Of a DNA stretch of 64,000 bases, positions 9,437 through 17,338 are shown in pieces (the first letter of the stretch is position 1; each line of letters starts with the position of its first letter). Made by a program: the position numbers and the translations under genes. This DNA comes from an uncultured Bacteroidota bacterium (GTDB taxonomy: Bacteria > Bacteroidota > Bacteroidia > Chitinophagales > Chitinophagaceae), in the NCBI GenBank assembly GCA_903906365.1, contig CAIVKC010000069.1, positions 102,628 through 166,627 of the forward strand, in the 5' to 3' direction. The notes beneath the pieces are model-generated. The model saw nothing but the letters and a program-made list of their open reading frames with translations, was not told the DNA's origin and searched no databases.

Positions 9437-10096
9437 CTAGTTGGAGGCGTCCAAATCAATGATTTTATATTTCAGGGCAAACTTTACCAGGCCTACCGTA
9501 TTGTTTACGCCCAGCTTTGAAATGAGGTTCTTGCGATGGGTTTCTACCGTACTTACACTCAAAAAGAGCTGCGAGGCAATTTCGGCATTGCTGAACTCCC
9601 GGCAAATGAGTTTAAGCACCTCCTGCTCCCGCTTGGAGAGTATTTCGGTTATATGATTGCCCGAGATGGTTATGCTGTTTCTGAAGTCTTCATCGGTATC
9701 TCCAATATTGATCTCCTTGCTGATGTAGGACTGACCGGAATTGATTTGGCGGAGGGCATGGTTCAACTCGTTAATGGGGGCGTTTTTTAGGATGTAGCCC
9801 TGGATTCCATGCTTCATCAGTTTGTGAATATACCGGGTACCCCTGAGCAGAGTGAGGTAGGCGATCTTCTGGTCCGGCTTGATGCGCCTGATCTGTTTAA
9901 GCAGCTCCTCTTCCTCAACATCAGGCAGGTAAACATCCAGCAGCAGGATATCCACCTCCAGTTTTGGGAGTTGTTCCAGCAGGGAAGACCCGCTTAAAGC
10001 GGTTCCAACGACCTGAATGTTTTCTTGTTTGTTTAATAACAGTGCAAGGCCCTCCAGGTACATTTCATGATCGTCCGTCAAAAAAACTTTAATCAT
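9437..10096 (-). CDS. NarL/LuxR-type response regulator
   Basis: A 219-residue DNA-binding regulator. The receiver domain (1-120) has the acidic pair DD at 8-9, the phospho-acceptor Asp54 in LLLDVYLP and the conserved Lys in ILKNAP. A GerE/LuxR helix-turn-helix (about 150-215) includes LSKREQEVLKLI and SVSTVETHRKNLISKLGV. It is first in a minus-strand operon with the TPR histidine kinase, which presumably phosphorylates it. TPR-kinase plus NarL-regulator pairs are common in Bacteroidota. The targets cannot be deduced. Confidence 0.93.
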   Translation of the reverse strand: MIKVFLTDDHEMYLEGLALLLNKQENIQVVGTALSGSSLLEQLPKLEVDILLLDVYLPDVEEEELLKQIRRIKPDQKIAYLTLLRGTRYIHKLMKHGIQGYILKNAPINELNHALRQINSGQSYISKEINIGDTDEDFRNSITISGNHITEILSKREQEVLKLICREFSNAEIASQLFLSVSTVETHRKNLISKLGVNNTVGLVKFALKYKIIDLDASN

Positions 10097-10232
10097 GGTC
10101 CATATAGTTAGTTAATTCGATAAGGTACAGAATAACAGCAGACAGTGCTGGGCTTTATCGCATGACAAAGTACAATCGCAGGAAGACTAAAATTACAAAA
10201 TTTATTAATTAATTAGGGCCAAAAATTGGGTA

Positions 10233-11411
10233 TTAATCCAGATTTTCCAGTATTCCGGCAATACCCTGCCCCCCGCCTACACAGGCCGTAACAATGCCAT
10301 ATTTCTTATTGAGCCTTTTCATGTCATGGGTGATCTGAACGGACAGCTTAGCGCCTGTGCAGCCCAGGGGGTGTCCAAGGGCAATGGCTCCTCCATTAAT
10401 ATTAACCTTGGCGGGATCCAGTTCCAGTCCTCGTATTACCGCCAGAGATTGGGAAGCAAACGCTTCGTTGAGCTCAAACAGGTCAATCTGCCCCAGGTTC
10501 ATGCCGGCCCGTTTCAGCACCCGGGGAACCGCTTCAATGGGGCCTATGCCCATAATGCGGGGATGTACCCCGGCACTGACGCAGGCCACCAGGCGGGAAA
10601 TCGGCTTAAGCCCCAGTTCCTGCATCATTTTTTCTCCCATCACAATGACAAAGGATGCCCCATCACTGGTTTGAGATGAATTTCCCGCTGTAACGGAGCC
10701 TCCTGCGGCAAAAACCGGTTTTAACCTGGAAAGGGCCTCCAGGGAAGTATCTGCGCGCGGACCCTCATCGGTTTCCACGGTATAGGCCCGCTTTTGTTTC
10801 TTACCTCGTGCATCTACATATATCTCTTCGACTTTCACAGGCAGGATGCCTTTTTTGAAAAATCCGTTTTGGATGGCATGAATGGCTTTTTGATGGGATT
10901 GATAGGAGAACTCGTCCTGGTCTTCCCGGCTGATCTGGTACTCTTTGGCCACGGCCTCTGCGGTCAGGCCCATACTCAGATAATAATCCGGCTCCTCGGT
11001 GGCAATGGAATAGGCGGGTACCGTTTTCCAGCCCGCTGTGGGCACCATACTCATGCTTTCCGTACCCCCGGCAATAATACAGTCTGCCATCCCGGTCCTG
11101 ATCTTGGCAGTGGCAATGGCGATGGTCTCCAGGCCGCTGGCACAATAGCGGTTAACCGTCATTCCCGGAGCATGTATTCCCACCGCCCTGGCAGCAATAA
11201 TGCGCCCGACCTGGAGACCCTGCTCCGCTTCGGGTACCGCATTGCCCACCAGGACATCATCGACTCGCAGGGGATCAAGCTGGGGGACCGAGGAAAGAAG
11301 ACCCCTGATCACCTCAACGGCCAGGTCATCCGGCCTAAAAAAACGAAGACCCCCCCGGCGGGATTTACCTACTGCGGTGCGGTAGCCGGCGATGATATAA
11401 GCTTCCTGCAT
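10233..11411 (-). CDS. Acetyl-CoA C-acyltransferase (thiolase)
   Basis: Thiolase superfamily enzyme of 392 residues, cleaving 3-ketoacyl-CoA or condensing acetyl-CoA units in the cytoplasm. The acylated nucleophile is Cys90 in NRYCASGLE. The C-terminal motifs GGAIALGHPLGCTGAK and CVGGGQG carry the His and second Cys. The start is taken as the ATG at 11411 (MQEAYIIAGYRTAVG), which matches the family N-terminus; an in-frame start 42 bases upstream adds residues unlike thiolases. The length is normal. No other beta-oxidation gene is adjacent, although an acyl-CoA dehydrogenase lies about 31 kb away. A degradative (FadA-like) role is more likely than acetoacetyl-CoA synthesis, but this is not proven. 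Confidence 0.92.
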   Translation of the reverse strand: MQEAYIIAGYRTAVGKSRRGGLRFFRPDDLAVEVIRGLLSSVPQLDPLRVDDVLVGNAVPEAEQGLQVGRIIAARAVGIHAPGMTVNRYCASGLETIAIATAKIRTGMADCIIAGGTESMSMVPTAGWKTVPAYSIATEEPDYYLSMGLTAEAVAKEYQISREDQDEFSYQSHQKAIHAIQNGFFKKGILPVKVEEIYVDARGKKQKRAYTVETDEGPRADTSLEALSRLKPVFAAGGSVTAGNSSQTSDGASFVIVMGEKMMQELGLKPISRLVACVSAGVHPRIMGIGPIEAVPRVLKRAGMNLGQIDLFELNEAFASQSLAVIRGLELDPAKVNINGGAIALGHPLGCTGAKLSVQITHDMKRLNKKYGIVTACVGGGQGIAGILENLD

Positions 11412-11533
11412 ACATCTAAGATTTAATGAACAGCCAAAAGGTTGTCTATGCAACTTTCTATACCAAAGATAAAATTTTCAATCCACATCAGGCAAAAAAC
11501 TATGTTTTAACTGATGTATCTTCGGGGCCCGTT

Positions 11534-12577
11534 ATGTATAAAATTATTCGTAATATATTATTTCTTTTTCCGGCTGAGCCTGTGCATCATTTCTCCATGA
11601 CCCTGCTGAGCTGGGGATGCCGGACAGCGACCGGCAGAAAGTTTGTAAGCAGGTTTTTTTCCAAGGACTCTCCGGCGTATGAAAAAAAAGTTTTCGGGCT
11701 TGCTTTTCCCAACCCCATAGGGTTGGGAGCCGGCTTTGACAAGAACGCCCGTTACCTGAGGGAACTGGAAACCCTTGGTTTTGGTTTCGTGGAAATTGGC
11801 ACCGTTACCCCGCTTGCGCAGCCTGGCAATGAAAAGCCAAGGCTTTTCCGTCTTCCAAAAGACAGGGCCCTCATTAACAGGATGGGATTCAACAATGAGG
11901 GGGCCTTAGCCGTTGCACAGAGGCTTAGGCTATGGAAGGCACAGGGAAGCAGCCGGCTGGTCATAGGGGGCAATATTGGCAAGAACAAACAGACCCCCAA
12001 TGAGGAGGCCTGGAGGGATTATGAGCGTTGTTTTCTGGAGCTTACCGACTGCGTGGATTATTTTGTGGTAAATGTCAGCTCCCCCAATACCCCCGGGTTG
12101 CGGGCACTCCAGGGAAAAGAATCCTTGAGAAAGATACTAACCCACCTGCAAGGGCTCAATGAATCACACCCGCCCAAAAAACCCCTCCTGTTAAAAATTG
12201 CCCCGGACCTGACTGCCCCCGAGGTGGATGATGTCATTGAACTGGCCGTGGAAATCAAACTGGATGGCCTGGTTGTTTCCAATACCACCGTCAGCCGGGA
12301 CAACCTGCTCACCGACCCGGCCAAACTGGAACGTATTGGGGCGGGGGGGCTAAGCGGCGCACCCCTCCGGAATAAATCCACCGAACTGGTAGGATACATA
12401 CACCAAAAGACCGGTGGCAACATACCCATTATTGCTTCCGGAGGGGTCTTTACCCCGGAGGATGCCGTTGAGAAAATAGCAGCAGGGGCCTCCCTGTTGC
12501 AGGTATGGACAGGGTTTATTTATGAAGGTCCCGGTATTGTCAAAAAAATATTGTCAAAGGGGAAATTCCCATCCTGA
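11534..12577 (+). CDS. pyrD: Dihydroorotate dehydrogenase (quinone), class 2
   Basis: Oxidises dihydroorotate to orotate in pyrimidine synthesis, passing electrons to the membrane quinone pool. The 347-residue protein has the class 2 N-terminal membrane-associating helix (MYKIIRNILFLFPAEPVHHF), an FMN-binding TIM barrel with NPIGLGAGFDKN, the active-site segment VVNVSSPNTPGLR with the class 2 Ser, and the phosphate-binding IIASGGVF near the end. The ATG at 11534 is chosen because family members begin there; the frame is open 36 codons further upstream but that part is not PyrD-like. It is divergent from the thiolase gene and convergent with rsmE. A -7-like TATCTTCG ends 9 bases before the ATG. 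Confidence 0.95.
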   Translation: MYKIIRNILFLFPAEPVHHFSMTLLSWGCRTATGRKFVSRFFSKDSPAYEKKVFGLAFPNPIGLGAGFDKNARYLRELETLGFGFVEIGTVTPLAQPGNEKPRLFRLPKDRALINRMGFNNEGALAVAQRLRLWKAQGSSRLVIGGNIGKNKQTPNEEAWRDYERCFLELTDCVDYFVVNVSSPNTPGLRALQGKESLRKILTHLQGLNESHPPKKPLLLKIAPDLTAPEVDDVIELAVEIKLDGLVVSNTTVSRDNLLTDPAKLERIGAGGLSGAPLRNKSTELVGYIHQKTGGNIPIIASGGVFTPEDAVEKIAAGASLLQVWTGFIYEGPGIVKKILSKGKFPS

Positions 12578-12631
12578 GATAAGTGACCTGAAAATAAATG
12601 AGACAGACTTTTCCCGGTTTTGGTCCCGTTT

Positions 12632-13339
12632 TTAGAAACCCGATAACAACACGGCCGCCACCATCCCGGCCGTTTCGGTTCTTAACCTGTTTTGACCCAG
12701 GCTGACAGGCTGGAAATGATGCCGGATGCAATAGTCAATTTCTTCCCGTGTAAAATCACCTTCAGGTCCGATCAAAATAATCCGGGATGTATCGGCGGGA
12801 TTCAGGCAGGAAGACAGGGGATTTTTTTCTTCCTCCAGGCAATGGGCAATGAATTTACCATCCTCGGTACTTCTTTCTGCCAGTTCCTTTAGGGAAACCG
12901 CCTTTTGCAGGGTGGGCAGCCAGGCCTGCTGGGATTGCAGCATGGCGCTGATCATGATGTTTTTCATCCGATCCGGCCGAAACTGCTGCTTTTCGGTGCG
13001 TGTACAGATCAGGGGTATAATTTCCGTTATCCCGATTTCGGTGGCCTTTTCCAGAAACCACTCCATGCGTCCGGCATGTTTTATCAAAGAAATGGCGATG
13101 ACCAGATTTCGGGTGCCCCTCGGGGTTAAACGGGTGCCGGTCACCCTGACCAGGGCCTTTTTTTTGGCCGCTTCCAGGATTTCGGCGGTCAGCACCGTAC
13201 CCCTGCCATCGGTCAGGGAAAGGGCCTCCCCCGCCTGCATCCTCAGGACCTGTACCACATGCCTGGACGGCTCCTCGGGCAGGGTAATGGTCCCCTGGGG
13301 ATGCGAAAGGTCTTCCAAATAAAAAAAAGGCAGTGGCAT
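12632..13339 (-). CDS. rsmE: 16S rRNA (uracil-1498-N3)-methyltransferase
   Basis: SPOUT-class methyltransferase (235 residues) that methylates U1498 of 16S rRNA in assembled 30S subunits using S-adenosylmethionine. It has an N-terminal PUA-like domain (HVVQVLRMQAGEALSLTDGRG), then the trefoil-knot domain with LIGPEGDFTREEI and the SAM-binding LGQNRLRTETAGM near the C-terminus. The ATG at 13339 (MPLPFFYLEDL) is chosen over an earlier in-frame codon because RsmE proteins begin at this beta strand. It lies about 130 bases downstream of dnaB on the same strand and may be read through from it. Confidence 0.93.
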   Translation of the reverse strand: MPLPFFYLEDLSHPQGTITLPEEPSRHVVQVLRMQAGEALSLTDGRGTVLTAEILEAAKKKALVRVTGTRLTPRGTRNLVIAISLIKHAGRMEWFLEKATEIGITEIIPLICTRTEKQQFRPDRMKNIMISAMLQSQQAWLPTLQKAVSLKELAERSTEDGKFIAHCLEEEKNPLSSCLNPADTSRIILIGPEGDFTREEIDYCIRHHFQPVSLGQNRLRTETAGMVAAVLLSGF

Positions 13340-13470
13340 ATAATAAGAAAAAATAGGAAAGATGCGGTTATTATACAGACGCAGCAGGCGGGTCCTTAGA
13401 TACACCTGGCTTTGAAGAAATGGATAAATTCAGCTCCGGCCCCTGCCCACCGGGCCGTGGCAGGATCTTA

Positions 13471-15027
13471 TCAGAATGGGGTTTCTTCCTCGTCCATGGG
13501 AAGGTCGTTCATCCGGCTTCCTGCCTGAATATAGAGTTTAGCCCCGCCCTCATCGTTGGGTACCGGCTTCCAGTTTCCTGCAGGCATACTGATTCCGCCA
13601 AAATCATCTTCCCCGTATTCAACAAATTTCTGAATATGCAGCAAAGCCCTCAGTTTGATGGTTTCCAGGGAGCCGTTTCGGTGTTTGGCAATTTTCACAT
13701 GCGTCTCCCCCTTATTACTTTCACCGGATTCATTGGCGGTAATGCCGTAATACTCGGGCCTGTACAAAAACATGACCATGTCTGCATCCTGCTCAATGGC
13801 TCCGGATTCACGCAGGTCACTGAGCTGGGGAATCTTCTCCCCTTCCTTCCTGGATTCAACGGCACGGCTCAACTGACTCAGCGCTATGATGGGAACCTGC
13901 AATTCCTTGGCCAGCCCTTTCAGGTCCCTGGAAATCCGGCTGATTTCCTGCTCGCGGTTCCCGTTCTTGTTTTCAGAAGTTCCGCTCATCAGCTGGAGAT
14001 AGTCAATGAGAATAATGCCGACATTGTGCTTGTTTTTCAAGCGACGACATTTGGCCCGCAGTTCAAAAATATTGAGGGCCGGTGTATCGTCAATGAAAAT
14101 GGGTGCTTTGGAAAGCCGGTCAATTCCCTTTTTGTAAAGTTGTTTCATTTCATGCTCTACCAGACGGCCCCTGGCTATCTTCTCCATGAGTATTTCACTT
14201 TCGGCACTCAGAATTCTCTGTACCAGCTGCCCTGCGCTCATTTCCAGACTAAAGAAAGCAACTGCGGTCGGCTTGGTGGCATGGAGGGCCGCATTGCGGG
14301 CCAGGTTCAGGGCAAAAGCCGTCTTACCGACAGAAGGTCTGGCTGCCAGTACAATCAGGTCCGTGGGCTGCCATCCGTAAGTGATTCGGTCCAGGGACGC
14401 AAAGCCGGTAGGCACCCCGGTAATATCCTCGTCCCGGTGACGCATATCCTCTATTCGCTGGATGGTTTTGACAAGCACGGTATCAATGGAGTCAAAGTTC
14501 TTGCGAAGATGGTTGTTGGTGATTTCAAACAGCTTGCTTTCCGCATCATCGAGCAGGTCAAATACATCGGTACTGTCCTCATAGGCATCCCCGATGATTT
14601 CCCCGCTTATACGGATCAGTTCGCGTTGGATAAATTTTTGCAGTATGATCCTGGCATGTGTTTCGATATTAGCCGCCGAAACCACCGCGTTGGTAAGTTT
14701 GGTGACCAGATAAGGCCCGCCGATGATGCTGAGCTCCTCCCTGGTTCTGAGTTCCTCCACCACCGTGAGGATGTCAATAGGCTGGCTTTTTTGAGCCAAG
14801 CCCTGCATGGCCCGATAGATGCGCTGGTGGGAGTCTACATAAAAACACTCTGGTTTAAGTATTTCCACAACGGTATCAAAGGCGCTTTTCTCCAGCATGA
14901 TGGCGCCCAGCACAGCCTCTTCCAGATCCTTGGCCTGGGGGGGTACTTTGCCATAGACCATCGTGCTCATGTCGATGGATGGTTTGCGCCTGAGTTTTCT
15001 GTCTTTGTTTAAATTAGTTAAATCCAT
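13471..15027 (-). CDS. dnaB: Replicative DNA helicase
   Basis: Hexameric 5'-3' helicase that drives the replication fork. The 518-residue protein has an N-terminal DnaB domain (about 35-140, PPQAKDLEEAVLGAIMLE), a linker, then a RecA-like domain with Walker A ARPSVGKTA, Walker B IILIDYLQLM, and the C-terminal SDLRESGAIEQDADMVMFLYR motif. The ATG at 15027 (MDLTNLNKDRK) is preferred to one 45 bases upstream. No intein is visible. rsmE follows on the same strand. The 537-base upstream gap is AT-rich and holds a DnaA-box match, described separately. Confidence 0.96.
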   Translation of the reverse strand: MDLTNLNKDRKLRRKPSIDMSTMVYGKVPPQAKDLEEAVLGAIMLEKSAFDTVVEILKPECFYVDSHQRIYRAMQGLAQKSQPIDILTVVEELRTREELSIIGGPYLVTKLTNAVVSAANIETHARIILQKFIQRELIRISGEIIGDAYEDSTDVFDLLDDAESKLFEITNNHLRKNFDSIDTVLVKTIQRIEDMRHRDEDITGVPTGFASLDRITYGWQPTDLIVLAARPSVGKTAFALNLARNAALHATKPTAVAFFSLEMSAGQLVQRILSAESEILMEKIARGRLVEHEMKQLYKKGIDRLSKAPIFIDDTPALNIFELRAKCRRLKNKHNVGIILIDYLQLMSGTSENKNGNREQEISRISRDLKGLAKELQVPIIALSQLSRAVESRKEGEKIPQLSDLRESGAIEQDADMVMFLYRPEYYGITANESGESNKGETHVKIAKHRNGSLETIKLRALLHIQKFVEYGEDDFGGISMPAGNWKPVPNDEGGAKLYIQAGSRMNDLPMDEEETPF

Positions 15028-15564
15028 GTCCTTATAGGTACAAAAAAATGAATAATCGGGTGTCAGGCTCATTCCGCCTGGTTCGGCCTTACCGGAACCG
15101 GTTTAAAAGTTCCCGGAAAAGGCCATTTTCGAGTATTTAACCAGAAAAAGGAGCCGCCCAAAGGGCAGGACCAGGTGCCTGGTGTTAAGAATTTGTTACT
15201 GCACTGTGAAGCCAATATTACCAGCGGCTGACAGGAGGGCGAATATAAAACGCAATTCCCCGTTCAAAACAACTTTTCTTTTTTTATATTTTTCCTTTAC
15301 TAATTCACAGAGTTATTGTATCAAATTTCCGACTTATACACAACCGGACCCCCTCTTTCCACAATTTAAAAAAGTTTTTCGCCTTTTTGAGGATTAAATG
15401 CACACCTGTTGTGCAGAAAGAATTCAGGGTTAAAATTTTGCCGGCATGCCGGGATTACCAGCAAAACACCATAAGCCGCGCCGAAATTACCCTTATAAAC
15501 CATCCGGCCTCCCTTTAAAAAGGAGGCCGGGGATTTTTCCATATTATAAATTTTTAGATATAAA
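15028..15564. other. Gene-free gap upstream of dnaB, AT-rich with DnaA-box match
   Basis: No credible gene: short open frames here have non-protein-like composition. It contains a 14-bp palindrome ACCAGG-TG-CCTGGT (15170-15183), a strongly AT-rich tract around 15266-15312, a DnaA-box consensus match TTATACACA (15334-15342) and a weaker TTTCCACA just downstream. A GC-rich hairpin at 15504-15530 follows. Confidence 0.5.
15504..15530. terminator. GC-rich hairpin downstream of lipoprotein gene
   Basis: CCGGCCTCC and GGAGGCCGG form a perfect 9-bp stem around an A/T-rich loop, about 35 bases past the minus-strand lipoprotein stop. The T run lies on the plus-strand side only, so it may act as a transcript-end hairpin rather than a classical terminator. 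Confidence 0.55.
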
Positions 15565-17016
15565 TCAGGGCTGGCCGGGCTTTGGGGGTTTATCCTTTTT
15601 GTTATTATCCTTATTGACCACCGCGGGTTTGGGAGCGGCAGGCTTAGGCTGCTGAAAGGCATTTTGCCGGGGATTGGCGATGGCCGGCCTGTTGGGTACT
15701 GGCTGAATCGACGGACGGCCTGGATTTGCCGGCTGGCCTGCGGGAACTGCTCTCTGCGGTGGTGTATTCACTACCGGCACCGGCTGGGCAGCGGGCCTCG
15801 GATTGGAGGGAGGTGGCTGCAGCGGGTTCTCCGTCCTTCCGGATGGCTGGTTGACCGGAATATTATCGGCAGGTCTGGCCACAGGCTGGTTGAAGGGCGG
15901 ATTATTCACCGGATGTTGGTTTTGAACCGGCGGCGGTGGGGTATGCTGGACAGCGGGCGGTTCGGCGGAATTGTTACCCGGTGGAGGATTGTTCGCAGGG
16001 CGGGGCACCAAACTGCCCGGCCGAGGTTCGGCATTATTTCTGTTTTCTCTGCCGCTTGCCGGCTGGTTGTTAATGGCAGGCTCCGCGTTGTTAACAACCG
16101 GCCTGACATTGTTAAGGGTCTGAACCCTGGCTGGCGCCATGCGCTGCTGGCTGGAGGATCCCGCAGCAGGCGCTGCTGCATTTACCCTCGGCCTGAATAT
16201 ACTGAGCTGACCATTGCTGATCTGCGTAGCCCCTGGCCGGTTGCTGGTCGCAATGGCCACCGGCCTTACTGCCGTGCCGGTTACCCGGGAAACCTCGGTT
16301 GCATCAGGCCCTGCGATATAGACATTATTCCTTGTATTGTTATTGACGATATTGTTATTGACGGTATTGTTATTGGTGATCCGGTTGTTGGTAATGTTGT
16401 TGTTTACCACCGTATTATTGATGACGGTGGTATTGTTGATGATGGTAACGTTTCTGGTTTCATTCACGTAATAATTATTGACATGGGGGCTGTTTACATA
16501 CTGGTGTGGAACAAAACACCAGTAGTTGGAAGGGGGATTATAATCAGAGATTGAAACTCCCACGCTCACATGAGGCCCTAAAGGAGCCCATCCATAATAA
16601 TCCGGGCTTCTTCTCCAGCTAACCCAGGCCGGGGCCCATTCATTGCCAGGCACCCACATCCAGCCGTGGAATTGATCAAAGAACCACCGTCCGTAATGGA
16701 AGGTAGCCCAGCCCCAGTTATAATCGGATGCCCAAACCCATCCCGCATCACTATACACCCAGTGGCCGTTAGTGGCATATGGCTTGAAGCCCGGCTCCAC
16801 GTTGGGCATCCACACATACCCATAACCGGGGTAATCTATCCATTGGCCGTAGGGGCTCAGTTCATCGTAAAAAGTCTGGTAGGATACTTCCTCCGGCTCG
16901 GGTGACGGAGGGGGTGGCGGCTGGTAAGCCGGCGGGTTTTGAACAGTTATGTAGCTGGGACCGCAGGAGGACAGGGCCAGAAAAATGGCAACGATCAAAA
17001 GGAGGGGCTTAGTCAT
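15565..17016 (-). CDS. DUF6600-like lipoprotein with Asn-rich and Pro-rich tail
   Basis: A 483-residue envelope protein of unknown role. The signal peptide ends in a lipobox LSSC with Cys18, so it should be lipid-anchored. Residues about 45-165 hold tryptophan/tyrosine-rich motifs (LSPYGQWIDYPGYGYVW, GWVWASDYNWGWATFHYGRW, WMWVPGNEWAPAWVSWR), the pattern of DUF6600. An Asn-rich block of NN-T/I/V repeats follows (about 185-235), then a long disordered Pro/Asn/Gln tail ending in Lys-rich DNNKKDKPPKPGQP. Low-complexity stretches like this often interact with cell-wall or surface polymers, but that is inference. It is alone on its strand and divergent from pheT. A TAATTTTG box ends only 5 bases before the ATG. 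Confidence 0.75.
   Translation of the reverse strand: MTKPLLLIVAIFLALSSCGPSYITVQNPPAYQPPPPPSPEPEEVSYQTFYDELSPYGQWIDYPGYGYVWMPNVEPGFKPYATNGHWVYSDAGWVWASDYNWGWATFHYGRWFFDQFHGWMWVPGNEWAPAWVSWRRSPDYYGWAPLGPHVSVGVSISDYNPPSNYWCFVPHQYVNSPHVNNYYVNETRNVTIINNTTVINNTVVNNNITNNRITNNNTVNNNIVNNNTRNNVYIAGPDATEVSRVTGTAVRPVAIATSNRPGATQISNGQLSIFRPRVNAAAPAAGSSSQQRMAPARVQTLNNVRPVVNNAEPAINNQPASGRENRNNAEPRPGSLVPRPANNPPPGNNSAEPPAVQHTPPPPVQNQHPVNNPPFNQPVARPADNIPVNQPSGRTENPLQPPPSNPRPAAQPVPVVNTPPQRAVPAGQPANPGRPSIQPVPNRPAIANPRQNAFQQPKPAAPKPAVVNKDNNKKDKPPKPGQP
16322..16460 (-). repeat. Degenerate in-frame Asn-codon repeat
   Basis: Plus-strand units resembling ttattgttattgacg recur with small changes. They encode the NN-T/I/V repeats of the lipoprotein. 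This is coding low complexity rather than a mobile or CRISPR repeat: there are no spacers and the unit length drifts. Confidence 0.7.
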
Positions 17017-17021
17017 ATTTT

Positions 17022-17029
17022 CAAAATTA
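17022..17029 (-). promoter_or_regulatory. -7 box TAATTTTG five bases before lipoprotein ATG
   Basis: Consensus TAnnTTTG on the minus strand, ending 5 nt before the ATG at 17016. If used, the mRNA would have almost no leader. No TTTG -33 element was found at 19 bases. Confidence 0.4.
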
Positions 17030-17281
17030 AGGTTTTAAGGCTACTGGTTTGAATAACAGGAATTATGCTAATCTGAGTATCAAAATTATCATTAACATTT
17101 TATTATCGCAACTTACTTACAGCACAAACCCTTCCGGGCGGCCCTTGAAATTCCGGCAAACAGCGGGAAGGGAGACTTTAGCCGGTGGCATATACAGGGC
17201 CGCCGCAGTTCCTGGCAGCCGGCAAGGGCGTGAGGCTAAAGCAGGCGGTATGATTTTCCGGGGCTGAAAACCGGACCTCTT

Positions 17282-17309
17282 TTTGCTTGCCGCGAAAAAA
17301 CTATCTTTG
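17282..17309 (+). promoter_or_regulatory. pheT promoter: TTTG -33, TATCTTTG -7
   Basis: TTTG at 17282-17285 and TATCTTTG at 17302-17309 with a 16-base spacer, slightly short of the usual range. The ATG follows 29 bases later. Confidence 0.6.
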
Positions 17310-17338
17310 CCATCCACGAAAACGGGGTTATTAAGAAA

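Noticed and set aside
13420..15012. 530-codon plus-strand open frame opposite dnaB
   Set aside because: It mirrors the dnaB codons, has no family motifs and no promoter. dnaB on the other strand is unequivocal.
15182..15397. 71-codon plus-strand frame upstream of dnaB
   Set aside because: AT-rich, Phe/Lys/Thr-rich chance frame in an intergenic gap; no support.
16322..16460. Possible CRISPR-like or tandem DNA repeat
   Set aside because: The unit drifts, there are no spacers, and it encodes the Asn-rich part of a lipoprotein.
15664..16554. 296-codon frame opposite the lipoprotein, rich in Ile/Val/Asp/Gly/Arg
   Set aside because: It is a mirror of the Asn/Pro-rich repeats. The minus-strand reading has a signal peptide and lipobox.
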